Assembly (NCBI GenBank): GCA_023159155.1
Contig: JAJNNX010000009.1
Span: 248,001-312,000, forward strand
Reading direction: 5' to 3'
Source: Ustulina deusta
Lineage: Eukaryota > Ascomycota > Sordariomycetes > Xylariales > Xylariaceae
Length of the DNA: 64,000 nt
The translations under genes and the position numbers were made by a program. Shown here piece after piece: positions 1-10,801 of this stretch (position 1 is the stretch's first letter; every line of letters begins with the position of its first letter). The notes beneath the pieces are model-generated. The model saw only the letters and a list, made by a program, of their open reading frames with translations, did not search any database and had not been told where the DNA came from.

Positions 1-1102
1 CTGGACAGCGGGAGCGCCCGCGCGCTCGCCGCGCACTTCGCGGCGGAGCGGGCGGCGGGGGATTTCGAGCTGGTGGTGGTGCGGGACATCAAGGCGGCGG
101 GGGCCTTCGAGGGCGCGGTGCAGGGGGTGCAGGCGATCGCGCACCTCGCGACGCCGGTGGTGTTCGACAGCGGGGACGTCGAGTACATCGTCGGGACGGC
201 GGTGGAGGGGACGCTGTCGATTCTCGAGTCGGCTTTGAAGGCCGCCCGCAAAGGGGCGGAGCAGGAGCAGGAGGAGGAGGAGGAGGAGGAGGAGAAGGGC
301 ATCACGAGCTTCGTGCTGATGTCCAGCGTGGCCGCCGTGCGCATGCAGATCCCGGGCCCCGCGACCTTCACGGAGAAGGACTGGAACACCAAAGCCGAGG
401 CCGAGGTGAAAGAGGCGGGCGACGAGGCTTTCGGCCATGTCATCTACGCCGCCAGCAAGGTCGCGTCGGAGCGCGCGTTCTGGGACTGGGTGAAGGAGAA
501 GGAGCCGCCTTTTGCGGCCTCGGCGTTGAACCCTTGGTATGTACCTACCTATCGGCCTCCTTGGCTCTCTCTCTCCGCACAACCGCCACTCCATCCCATG
601 CTCGTAGCGTCGGAGTTACATTTGCTAACGAAGCGTCGATCCCCCGTATAGTTGGGTGGCCGGCCCTCCGCTGTACCTGCCGTCCTCGCCAGAGGGCATC
701 GCGGAGACAAACTCGTTCATCTGGAAGGTGTTTTCGGGCCAAGACTTCCCCCAAGGCCCGTCCGGGTATGGGACGCACGTCGACGTTCGCGACGTGGCGC
801 GCATGACCGAATGGGCCGCCTCGCACCCGGAGATCGCCGGCGGCGAGCGCTATATCGTCGGCGGGAACGGGAACGTCGGCGTTCCGCAGGCCGCGGCTGA
901 TATTTTGCGCCAGGCTTACCCCGGTAGGAGAAATGTCATCAAAGAAGGCACGCCCGGCGAGGGCTATCGCCCGGGTTATGCTATTGACCCGGAGGGAGCT
1001 AATGTCAACTCCTCGAAAGCAATAACGGCCACTGGCCAAGGCTGGATTCCTTACGATAAGATGGTTTTAGACGCTGCTAAATTGTTCGAGGGGTTTTTAT
1101 AG
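1..1102 (+). CDS. NAD(P)-dependent ketoreductase of the extended SDR family (Gre2/dihydroflavonol-reductase-like), 5' end outside window
   Basis: The visible coding sequence is exon 1 (1-536, open from the window edge) and exon 2 (652-1102). The intron 537-651 has a GTATGT donor, a GCTAAC branch site and a TAG acceptor. 328 residues are visible. The SDR catalytic motif YAASK is present, preceded by the SSVAAV strand that carries the catalytic Ser. The N-terminal GxxGxxG nucleotide-binding loop must lie left of position 1. The post-intron part (NPCWVAGP, then HVDVRDVA) fits the substrate-domain pattern of Gre2/DFR-type reductases. By family these reduce ketones or aldehydes with NADPH in the cytosol; the substrate here cannot be told. 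An EQEQ-plus-eight-Glu run (259-294) sits in a surface loop and looks like a GAG microsatellite expansion. The gene is convergent with the UPF0183 gene. Confidence 0.88.
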
Positions 1103-1412
1103 TTTTAAGATAGCGAGAATTTCTGTTGAGTAAATAGAATTGGGGTTTATTCAAAGAACGCTTAAGCTCGCACGGGAAGCTTTGCTCTAGTGAACAAGCA
1201 TTCCTCTTCCTGACGCTTCATTGATATACCAGCTACATGACGCTAGATTGGCCATATTCTAAGCTGAATGGTGGTGAAGCCTGCTTACTTCAGCCAACCG
1301 TCCACACGTTACAGAAGTTACAAGCAACCCTATTCTTCTCGCCCCGTACTCCATAGGTAAATGCAAATTCAGTGCGCGAAACCCTCAAAACTCCGCAATA
1401 ACCAGCCTTTGC
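1103..1412. other. Convergent intergenic spacer
   Basis: This 310-bp spacer separates the 3' ends of the reductase and the UPF0183 gene. I see no coding potential or structured RNA; it should hold the 3' UTRs of both genes. Confidence 0.6.
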
Positions 1413-3069
1413 TCAGTAAACCGTAACGGCGCTGACATATCCATTCTTCAACACCTCGAAAACAAGGCCTGGAAAGCCATATAAGGTAGTCGTAGACTCC
1501 TCATTGTCGTCTAGCTTCTTAGCAGCAATACCGCCACTGCTGTCTTCCCAGCCACCTAGAAATTCACAACTGCTTCCGGGACTATCGCCCCATCCGCGGT
1601 TGAGCACCATCCCTCGCTGGCGCTTCTTGGCATCCTCCTCGGACGCATAGGTGCTCTTCCACTCTTCTCGTAATTGCTCTTCTATATCATCAAATGGCGT
1701 CTCGGAATTAATGATAACATCAGACTCAGGCGTGTTGAGGTAGGAAACCTCCCACCGTGACCGACGGTGTCGATTAAATGGATACGAACCTGGAACATTG
1801 GCATGCAACACAACTTTGGTAACAACCAGCCGATCCGGGCGCCCGTTCTTGATGGCGTTTGCTCCCGGGAGTTGATCCCCATCAAGATGTATCTGCGATG
1901 GTGGTGTGCGTGAAGGTTGTTGGGGTGATGACACCAGAATATCAAACCCCAGATAAAAGTAATTATAAAAGCATTCTCCAGATACGTTATCTACCGTCTC
2001 GTCTTCGATCGCCTCGTCGTCTGAATCGTCGGATCCGGTAGGCGCCGATGACTGATCTGTATCGGTAAGGTCATCCGGGCGTTTGTAATCGGCACCGCTC
2101 GACCTCGACCTACTGTGGCTCGATGTTCGATTCTTGTGGATATACATGCGCTGATCGTTCTTGCGGTATATGGCGTCTGGGGGGCCCAGCTCAGCGACTA
2201 ACTCTTGCGTGCTAGTCTCTCCGAGATTAATCCATACAGAGCTGCTAGTCCATTTTTTGAACAATTGAAGCCGTCCACCTCCATGTATCTTGACAAGAGA
2301 GATCTCATCTGGCACAACCTCCTTGCTCTTACTGAATAGAAGGGCTGACTTGACGCTGGGGAGAACCTCTGTCCACAGTGTTTCCCTTGCGTCGGCCCAT
2401 GATTTTCCACTGAAAACCGCCACGGAGCTCGCAGTTTGGCTTTCTGGGGAAGAGAGTAACGATACGACGTCTTTATCTGGTGAATATGAGGATTCGGCCA
2501 ATGGAAAGCTAAAGGCAACTCCAGGATATGAGAGAATGTATGTGCCCATGTAGCTAGCACTACCGTGGGTTGGGGGGATATATTCGCCTGCATATGTTGG
2601 CCCAAATAGTCGATGGTAGACATTTCTGAAAGCAGGGCCGCTAGAAATCTCGCCACCCGTTCTAGGGGATCCCGAAGATCCTTGGGTACTGGAAGCCTTG
2701 GCGATGTCCTTGTCCTGGTAAGTGATACGATTCTTGGTAAAGTCGAGGACTTCGATGAGGCGGAGTCGTTGCCCGGGACCGTCGAACTGTAAGCGGATAC
2801 CATTAGCAGGCAGTGTGAGGACTACAGGTTCGGTAACAGGTTCTGTCGCGGAGTAGGCCAGGTCGAGTTTGGGGAATCGCTGAGGTTCGGCTTTGAGTCT
2901 CGTCAGGATATCGTGAAGGGAGGCACCGAGTACTGCAGGCAAACGCGGTCAGCTCTCCTGCGGCTCGTCCATGGATCTCTCCCTCGATGTGGACGGGCTC
3001 CAAGGGCAGACACATACTTAGAAAGCCCAGCCCAACGTTTGGGTACAGAGCGGCGGAAAAGAGAGACAT
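1413..3069 (-). CDS. UPF0183 / PHAF1 (C16orf70-like) family protein
   Basis: Two exons: 3069-3018 (start ATG at 3069) and 2932-1413. The intron 2933-3017 has a GTATGT donor and a CTGCAG acceptor; the codon that spans it gives GFLILGASLHDIL. The product is 523 aa. Several stretches match the conserved UPF0183 core: LPANGIRLQFDGPGQRLRLIEV near the N-terminus, YNYFYLGFDILVSS and VTKVVLHANVPGSYPFN in the second half, and VFEVLKNGYVSAVTVY at the very C-terminus. The animal member PHAF1 acts in phagosome/autophagosome assembly and binds phosphoinositides; a related role in fungal autophagy is an inference. A Ser- and Asp-rich insert (about residues 290-335) separates the conserved halves and is probably disordered. 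The gene is divergent from the kinesin gene. Confidence 0.92.
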
Positions 3070-4002
3070 GGCGTCTTGGAATCGAAAGAGTGCGGGCTCA
3101 AAGCCGCTGTCGCATCACCCGAAGCGGCCAACCAACAGTGGTGATGTCTGGGGAAGTCGATGGCCCTGGGGCGATATTCGACCTACGACGCTTGGGGATG
3201 CGCGAGAGAGCAAGCGGATCAGGCAATACCTCTTCCCATTTACATCCGGCAGAGAAAACGGCGAACGGGTAGACTAAAGCCGCCTCTTAGCTACTACCAA
3301 CCATGCTAGGATGTGGACGCGTCAGCGAAGGATAGATATAGGTACCTAGATATATCTTATCCTAGGCTCAGTATTCATGCGGCTGGCGATATCGTGTCCA
3401 GAATTAGAGTGAGAAGCAGGCAGTCAGTCAGGTGAGTTGAGTGTAGAGGTCATGTTGGTTGTCAGAGCAAATCTCACTCCTCGGCTGCCGCAACTGCAGA
3501 GACGTCATCTGGTACAGACCTGCGATTAGGATACCTGGATAGAGGGGTACGGACCCGGAACAGTCACAGTCAGCGGGCACATGCCATCAACCAAGGACCC
3601 TGCAGCCTGAGAAATAGGCCTAACTACTATAGGCTTAGTCGATCTACTACCTACCTCCTTGTGGGCGCTAAGTATTCCGCCGCGGAGAGGCGAGGGAGTT
3701 ACCTTAACCAGCGCCCCACCAAGAGGTACAGTGGAGAGAGGCTGTTTCCAGGGCAACCGGGAAGAGGTAAGCACTGTGTGTTGATTGCACTGCTGCTTAC
3801 CTACTCCACCATACCCCAACGCGTCTCAATGATGAAGGTGATACCTGTCCTGCGCAATACCTACCTACTTTAATTCATGACTCTCTCTGCCCGCTGTGCT
3901 TGTTCTCTTTCAAACTGACTGCGACGCCGAATTCAATTCTGACCGGCAAGCTCAGCACAAGTTAGACCTCGCATATATATATCGCATTACGCCGTCTCCC
4001 CC
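3070..4002. other. Divergent promoter region between the UPF0183 and kinesin-5 genes
   Basis: This 933-bp spacer should carry both promoters. Just before the kinesin start there is a pyrimidine-rich stretch (about 3885-3960) and an ATATATATAT run (about 3974-3983). I see no convincing gene; the short open frames here have no family resemblance. Confidence 0.5.
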
Positions 4003-7000
4003 ATGCAAAGCCGCTCTCGTCGGGGCGAGACGCCCTCTTTGGCCGCCAGTGGTCGCTCAGGTGCTGTAGGGCGCGCGGGCGCCCGACCGAATGCATCGAG
4101 GACTTCGAATCTAAGGCAGCCCATGCACCATGCCGTCGTCGCTGCAAGAATCGACCGTACCGTTGCCCCGTCGCCCGCCGGGTCCTTGGCGTCTGTTGCA
4201 ACGGCGGGGGCAAAGCGCAAGGAGCGTGACTTCGAGGTGGACGGGATACAGGAAACCAACATCAACGTCGTAGTGCGATGTCGCGGGCGAAACGAGCGGG
4301 AAGTGCGCGAGAGCAGCGCTGTTGTCGTGTCTACCGATGCTGTCCAAGGAAAAGTGGTCGATCTATCCATGGGACCCAGCGCTCTCAGCAACAAGACCTA
4401 CAACTTCGATCGCGTCTTTTCTCCAGCTGCTGATCAGAGCATGGTGTACGACGATGTTGTCAAGCCCATTTTAGAAGAGGTGTGTGATGCTTGGACTCCT
4501 AGATACTACCGACTAACCGTGAATAAAGATGTTGAGTGGGTACAACTGCACTATTTTTGCCTACGGCCAAACTGGCACGGGTAAAACATATACCATGTCA
4601 GGAGATATGGAAGAAAATTTCGGTCTCTTGTCTGATGCAGCCGGTATCATTCCTCGCGTGCTGCATTCCCTATTCAACAAATTGGATACGGAGGGCACTG
4701 AGAGCTTTGTGAAGTGCTCCTTCATCGAGCTCTACAACGAGGAGCTTCGAGACCTCATGTCGGCTGAGGAGAACGCCAAGCTGAAGATTTTTGACGACGC
4801 ATCTCGGAAAGGTCACGCTAGTACTGTGGTACAAGGGATGGAGGAAGCACATATCAGCAATGCGGCAGAGGGAATCAAACTACTCCAAGAGGGTAGTTTA
4901 AAGAGACAAGTCGCCGCTACCAAATGCAATGATCTTAGCAGCCGAAGCCACACTGTCTTCACAATCACAGCCTGCGTCAAGAGGACTGGAGAAGATGGTG
5001 AAGACTGGGTTAGTGCTGGAAAATTGAATCTCGTCGACCTTGCTGGCAGCGAGAATATCCAACGATCTGGTGCAGAAAATAAACGTGCTGCTGAAGCCGG
5101 ATTAATCAATAAAAGTCTACTTACACTCGGACGGGTCATCAACGCTCTAGTGGATCACAGTTCACACATTCCTTACAGAGAGTCCAAATTGACCCGTCTC
5201 TTACAGGATTCCCTAGGTGGTCGTACGAAAACTTGCATTATAGCCACCATTTCTCCAGCCAAGAGCAACCTCGAGGAGACTATTTCGACACTTGACTATG
5301 CCTTCAGGGCTAAGAACATCCGCAACAAACCCCAGTTCAATCAAATGATCAGAAAGGACGCTTTACTTCGAGATTTCACCCACGAAATTGAGAAGCTGAA
5401 AAGCGAGTTGATTGCGACACGGCAACGAAACGGAGTCTACCTATCTAACCAGAGTTACGAAGAGATGGCCACGGTCAGCGAATCGCGGCGTATACAGAAC
5501 GACGAGCAAGCTGCCAAAATTGAGACCCTCGAGTCTAACCTTCGAAACAAGGTGCAAGAGCTTTTCTCGCTGACGTCGAGTTTCATGGGGTTGAAAAAGG
5601 ACCATGAGGCCACCAAGTTGCAGCTAGAGGGGACCAAAAGTGTCCTTGATCAGACGGAGCTCGTGTTGGAGGCAACACGCAAAACACTAGCTGAGGAAAC
5701 TCTCCTCCGTGAAGCACATCAGAAAACGGAAGAACAAATGCATGTAGTAGGAAACAAGCTCATCAACACGCTTCATAAGACTGTCGGGCATGTGGGAGGT
5801 TTACATGCCAAAAACAAGCGAAAATCCGACCTCCAGGCCCTCAACCGAACAAATTGGGGGCAAGCTCAAGACCAAGTGTCCGATATCACATCCTTAGTCG
5901 AAGCCCGTATGGAGGAGTTCCAAACCGAACAGCAACAGCACCTCTCTAGCATATCAGAGCGCATGCAAACTTTCGTCCAGGCAGAATTAGAGAAGCTTTC
6001 ATCCACACAGTCGTTTCTCGATCAAAACCTTGAACTCTTCGTTTCATCGAAGAAGGAGCTCATGGAGCAGAGGCAAAAGTCGAAAGAAGAGATGGATGAG
6101 GTTCTGGAAGAAATCAAGGAAGTGCGAAATAACATCAAAGAACGGGTCAGTGATAGTCTCCGTGCGATCGCGACAGCCGCGGAGACGATCGCCCAAGATG
6201 TTCTGAGTGAGCTCGGTACATTTCACAGCCTTCTACATACATCATATTCTGCCCTAGGCAAAGACTTCAAAGCCATTTTTGAGGAATTATTGAAACACAA
6301 CGCCGCCCAACGGAAGGAGTCTGATAATCTTAGAGAGCAGTTGCACGGTGCCACCGAGACAATCACGCAATCCAACGCATCTATTTCAGCCCAGATACAA
6401 AGTGTGATAGACGAGGAGAGAAGGCAGGCCGCAGAAGAGCGCCGCACCCTATTAACACAAATTACTTGTCTCGTCAACTCCCAGGCTGAAGCTCAGGAAA
6501 CCCGGCTAGCCAACAAGGCGGCTTCAATTCAGCGAAGTGTTCACGAAAATACCACTGTGTTGGAGGGAAGTATGACACAGTACGCTCAGGGTATGGACAG
6601 TTGGAACGCCCGAGAAGGGCAATTTCTCGACCAAATTGTCACTTCACGTGAGACCCTAAAATCCAAACTTCAAGACGATTGGACTGTAAGTCTTATTCAT
6701 GAGAGCTAGATATTGAAATTGCTACTGACTCGAATTACAAGGCCGCGAATGCCCACAGCACATCGATTCAAGAGACGACCAAATCCGTTCATGCTGAAAC
6801 AGTGCGGGTTGTTGATGAACAGATGCGAGACCTCAATGACCAGATGACTTCCCTCGATGACTTCGTCACTCGTGCCCGCACACAAAATGCAGAGCATGAT
6901 GGCCAACACACAACATCGCTGCACACTCTTTCCAGCACAGTAGAGGATTCGTACGCAAATATTGGGCATCACTTCAAAACAACATACTCCCGAGTCGAAG

Positions 7001-7674
7001 AGCTTGGGTCGGAGATGGACATCGATATCACGGCTGCAGAAGGGGCGTTGAGGCCATTGCCAGCCAACGTCTGTCAACCTCTTGTCAATCTCCGCGAAGA
7101 TATTTCCAGTACAGTGATACGGGAATACCAGCCTACGGGTGACACACCTCAGAAGCTGACATACGAGTATCCCACTGAGCTCCCCCGTACGCAGGCGCAC
7201 GCCTCTCTAATTGCCAAGTTTAATGGAGAACCATCGCCTAGCAAAGCAGCCGTTTTTGCAGACGCCGATATAACACATTTCGAGAATCGATCGCCTTCTC
7301 GACCGGCCACTAGCGATGACTCGGGCAGTTCGGCAGATCGTAGTCGCAACCTACTAGCTACGAGCCTTCGGGAGTTGCATCCGAATGTCAATAGCAACAA
7401 CATCATTTCAAGCCTCGACCAACGAGCGACAATACATGGTTTCGCCAGTAGTGTGTGTCCAGGCAGCTTAACCGGCGTTGTGGATGATATACCTGAGGAC
7501 TTGACGATGCCGCTATTTAAGAAGAGCAGGGTTACTCGAGGCAAGACAAGCAAATCAACGTTAAGTGTGGAAGGACGAGAAAATTTGCCGCCTCTTGCGA
7601 CACTAGTACCAGGAGGCGGCAAGGAGATTTTCTCGCAGAGTATTACTAGAAGGAAGAGTCCGAGACTGAATTAA
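4003..7674 (+). CDS. bimC: Kinesin-5 (BimC/Cut7/Eg5) mitotic motor
   Basis: Three exons: 4003-4479, 4529-6685 and 6742-7674. The introns of 49 and 56 bp both fall in phase 0, with donors GTGTGT and GTAAGT. The product is 1188 aa, close to the usual size of fungal BimC proteins. The motor domain runs from about residue 85 to 430: P-loop GQTGTGKT (172-179), switch I SSRSH (296-300), switch II DLAGSE (329-334), and a microtubule-binding YRESKLTRLLQDSLGG stretch. A long coiled-coil stalk follows. The tail contains the BimC box, with the Cdk1-type Thr-Pro at T1013-P1014 followed by the Tyr- and Pro-containing segment that identifies kinesin-5. By family it is a homotetrameric plus-end motor that slides antiparallel spindle microtubules apart in mitosis. 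The first 84 residues are basic, Ala/Ser-rich and probably disordered. Confidence 0.97.
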
Positions 7675-9268
7675 AAAGGCATGATTAACACTACAGAGTT
7701 TGGAAGCTATGAACTTTGGCGCTGGGAGTCATGAAAAGGAGGCGTTATAATGGTAGGACATGGGCACTGTCTGGTGAGGGGTTTGTGTTTGTTTGCACCG
7801 AGATACCTCCTTGTTCAAGTATATTGCAGTATTGCAGTATGCAGTAGTATACTCATGTCCAGTATACTAAATTACAAAAAACCCTGGGCTTTGATTATAT
7901 TATCCCCAAACTGATTTATGACCTTGAGGAATGTACTGAATACACCTACTCGTAGGGGAAGACTCTTAATAGTTACATTCCTACGTACATTCTCGATACC
8001 CATTTCTTTACGATGGCTTGTCTCACCCTAAGTAGGCTATTCGCTCTTGTCGGTACATACTTAAGTATATATAACGAGTTTTGGAGAAAGTGGTCTGTTG
8101 AAATCAATCAACCGCCTACCTAGCAATCTAACCAACAGCGTTATTTTCTCTACCGAGTCCTTAGTTAGTTGGCAGGTCGGCCTGTAAATCAGTTTGTGAC
8201 TATACGGGTCTACCCTTAGCCATTGAGTTTATATATATATACATTCCCTATCATCTTTCCTATTCTCTCGCACATAGATGGATTGGCTAGTTACTTGGTG
8301 GTTTTATGGTTATTGCGAGGAATTTTTTGTTTATTCATAAGTAGTAAGGTTACAATATATGCGTCTTAACTCTATAGATGTTGTGTTAGCCACTTCAGTA
8401 TACAAACCAAAAAGGTGCCCTTATACAGTTATACTACGGCCGGTCAACGCAAAACGGCATGCGCTATGCACATGTGCCTGAGGTAACCATAACGTACACA
8501 AGGTATAATATATATACTGCAGCTCTAGATAGCCAAGATATCGCTATTCGTTTCCCCCTTCAAGGCCCACTCCCTGTCCCCAGGCATTTTATATGTTCGT
8601 ACTAAGTGTTCTTGGTAGGTTCGGTCCCTGCAGAATCATTCACTCTCTTGTCTGCCACCCCAATCTCCAGCACCAAACTTACATGTACGGGTTTAAGTTT
8701 CTTTTCGCCACATGTACTTAAGTTAAGTACGTCATAAATACCACTAAGGTCTGGTGGTCTGGTGGTAAATGTATCTACCCCTATGTGTATTATAGATATA
8801 TCTCATGATGAAAACACACTTTCGGGGTTCATTGGGGATACCCCTTAATTCATCTCGAATCCCTCGATCTGTGGACAACACGGTTTTGTTCTCCCTCCTA
8901 TCTCTTTTTTCCGGGCTCGTACTGTCTAGCTTTCTTCCCCTGATACTATCACTCTATCCTAGGCTCTCCTGAAGCCCACAAATCACAAAGTACAGATTTC
9001 GGCTTATTTCGACCCCTAGACATCTCACGTCAACCTAATTTTTTTTTTCGATCTCTAGCTCGATAGTTCAGGTTACAAGAGGCGGAAGTATCTGCACAAC
9101 TCAATATTACACACAACGCCATCTCTCCTTCGCCCTCGATTAATCTGGTCTCCCACTCACATACACACATTCAAATACACACTGACACTCACTTACATCC
9201 CTCCGCTTCTCCTCGCTTTCACAAGGTCATCTCGACATCTACGGCTACTGCCACCTTCGTATATCCAG
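7675..9268. other. Long intergenic region upstream of the 9269 gene
   Basis: This 1.6-kb region has no supported gene. The first 1.2 kb is AT-leaning and contains TATATATA runs (about 8230-8240) and a small tandem CTGGTGGT (about 8751-8765). From about 8880 it becomes pyrimidine-rich (CTCCCTCC, TTTTTTTTTC at about 9040, repeated ACACACATTC) until the ATG at 9269. That pattern is typical of a fungal promoter and long 5' UTR. Confidence 0.5.
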
Positions 9269-10048
9269 ATGTCTGATCGATTGCCCCCCGACTTTTTCCA
9301 CCCGCCGGCCGATTTCGAGCCATCTCCCTCCAAACCCCCCCTCATATCCCCCTGCCCTTCCGCGATATCCATGCCTCCGTCTCCCCCCATCGAACTGCTT
9401 CGTCTTTTCGACCTTGCGCCGCGTGGCGGCGGAAACGTCCCCCCGGCACAACGCGGCTCCCAGGACCCCGTTGCACAGGCCGATGCCAGCTTCCCGAGCG
9501 ATGGTCCCGATGGGGATCGTGACAGGGAACCCCAACACAGGCGGAATCGCCACGAGTCCACTTCCAGCCCCGGGACCCGCGCCATCTCCGACGACCTGCC
9601 CCGCGATGACGTCGACGACGACGACATTGAGATGGAGTCCGATGACGACGGTTATCTGGTGATAACTCCCGCGGCCCGACGCCTCCGATCTCCCGCGCGA
9701 ATTCACCTTCCCCCCTTCATCGCGCGCGAGCTCAGCGCCTCCGTTCCCCCGCAGGATGCCAGCGAGTTCAAGATCTGCACCGTGCCGGCGCACTGCTCGG
9801 CCGTGCTTCTCCCGCAGTGGCGATCGAGGCATCCCGGGGCCGTCCCCGCGCACATTCTGTGCGACATCGTCCTGGCGCTCAACACCCCGTCCGCGGTGCT
9901 GGGGCTGCGGTCCAACATTGATGGCCGCGTGACGGGGTTTGTCTTCCACGATGCCGAGGGCCGTGCTATTGTTGGGCTTCTGCGGCGAGCGATGGTAAGG
10001 ACACGAGGAGGAGGTCCCCGTGATGACAGCCCGGATGAGCAGGAATGA
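9269..10048 (+). CDS. Hypothetical acidic/proline-rich fungal protein, function not recognised
   Basis: One open frame of 259 codons starts at an ATG that follows a CT-rich leader. The first 110 residues are Pro/Ser-rich and low in complexity. An acidic run (DDVDDDDIEMESDDD) follows. The C-terminal half (about residues 140-245) looks globular, with alternating hydrophobic segments (FKICTVPAHCSAVLLPQW, HILCDIVLALNTPSAVLGL, GRVTGFVFHDAEGRAIVGLL). The tail is basic, then acidic. I recognise no domain. Codon usage is strongly GC3-biased, as expected of a real gene in this genome. A GTAAGG at about 9994 could be a splice donor, so the last 17 codons may differ. The long leader and the acidic segment would suit a regulatory protein, but that is speculation. 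Confidence 0.6.
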   Translation: MSDRLPPDFFHPPADFEPSPSKPPLISPCPSAISMPPSPPIELLRLFDLAPRGGGNVPPAQRGSQDPVAQADASFPSDGPDGDRDREPQHRRNRHESTSSPGTRAISDDLPRDDVDDDDIEMESDDDGYLVITPAARRLRSPARIHLPPFIARELSASVPPQDASEFKICTVPAHCSAVLLPQWRSRHPGAVPAHILCDIVLALNTPSAVLGLRSNIDGRVTGFVFHDAEGRAIVGLLRRAMVRTRGGGPRDDSPDEQE

Positions 10049-10801
10049 AAACCTCGACAGCTGTGGATGGATTGCCGGGATCTATCTATCTATCTATCTC
10101 TCACATAGACACAAAGATCAAATACAGGCCATCCGTCGTTAGGCTGCCTACTACGACGACGAAAATAGGATGATGGCAATCCGGCGGGACAACGCTTATG
10201 AATGCCAATATAGACTTTGGCACTTTTTGATGACTCAATGGGGTTTAGATACTGAGGCAATACAGGTGGGATATAGAGGTTGGAGTACCTAGGCAGTTCT
10301 GCAGGGCCACTTGTGGAGAGGCCCATCTCTTCACGGAAAGGAGTGGCTGCTTAACAGGGTGTTGTTGTATTTACCACTCTACCCACGTTTATACTCATAC
10401 CCGGTAATAAGACTTAATTTAATAGTCGTTATAAATGCGCTTTTTGCGATGTGGTTGTCGGTAGTCAAAGCATATGTGAGCCACCCTGCGCACTTTCGCT
10501 AGATTCGTGGAGTGTCATAAGCACATCGCAATTCTCCTTCATTTATAACCTCCTTTACAAAAAAAGAAAAAACACCCGTGGACTAGTCAGCTTTATCAAC
10601 AATGAACTATGTCTGGAAAGCCCGGACGAGATTAACGGAAAGCAGTAGTGATAGAGATGAAAATGGGTATCGTCTATTGATACATGCATGATAGTACAAC
10701 GTCTATATACCTATCTTTTCCTTCGAGTCTGTCTTGGTCAACAAGCCTAGGGAAGATATTACATCAATAGCCACACATATACACTGGCAAGCGTAACACC
10801 G
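10049..10801. other. Convergent intergenic spacer with a TATC microsatellite
   Basis: This 753-bp spacer lies between the 3' ends of the 9269 gene and the mitochondrial IleRS gene. It has a (TCTA)n run at about 10080-10098 and AT-rich stretches near 10400 and 10540-10575. The small open frames here lack any family signal. Confidence 0.5.

Noticed and set aside
545..1039. 164-codon minus-strand frame over the SDR gene
   Set aside because: It runs across the intron and exon 2 of a recognisable gene on the other strand.
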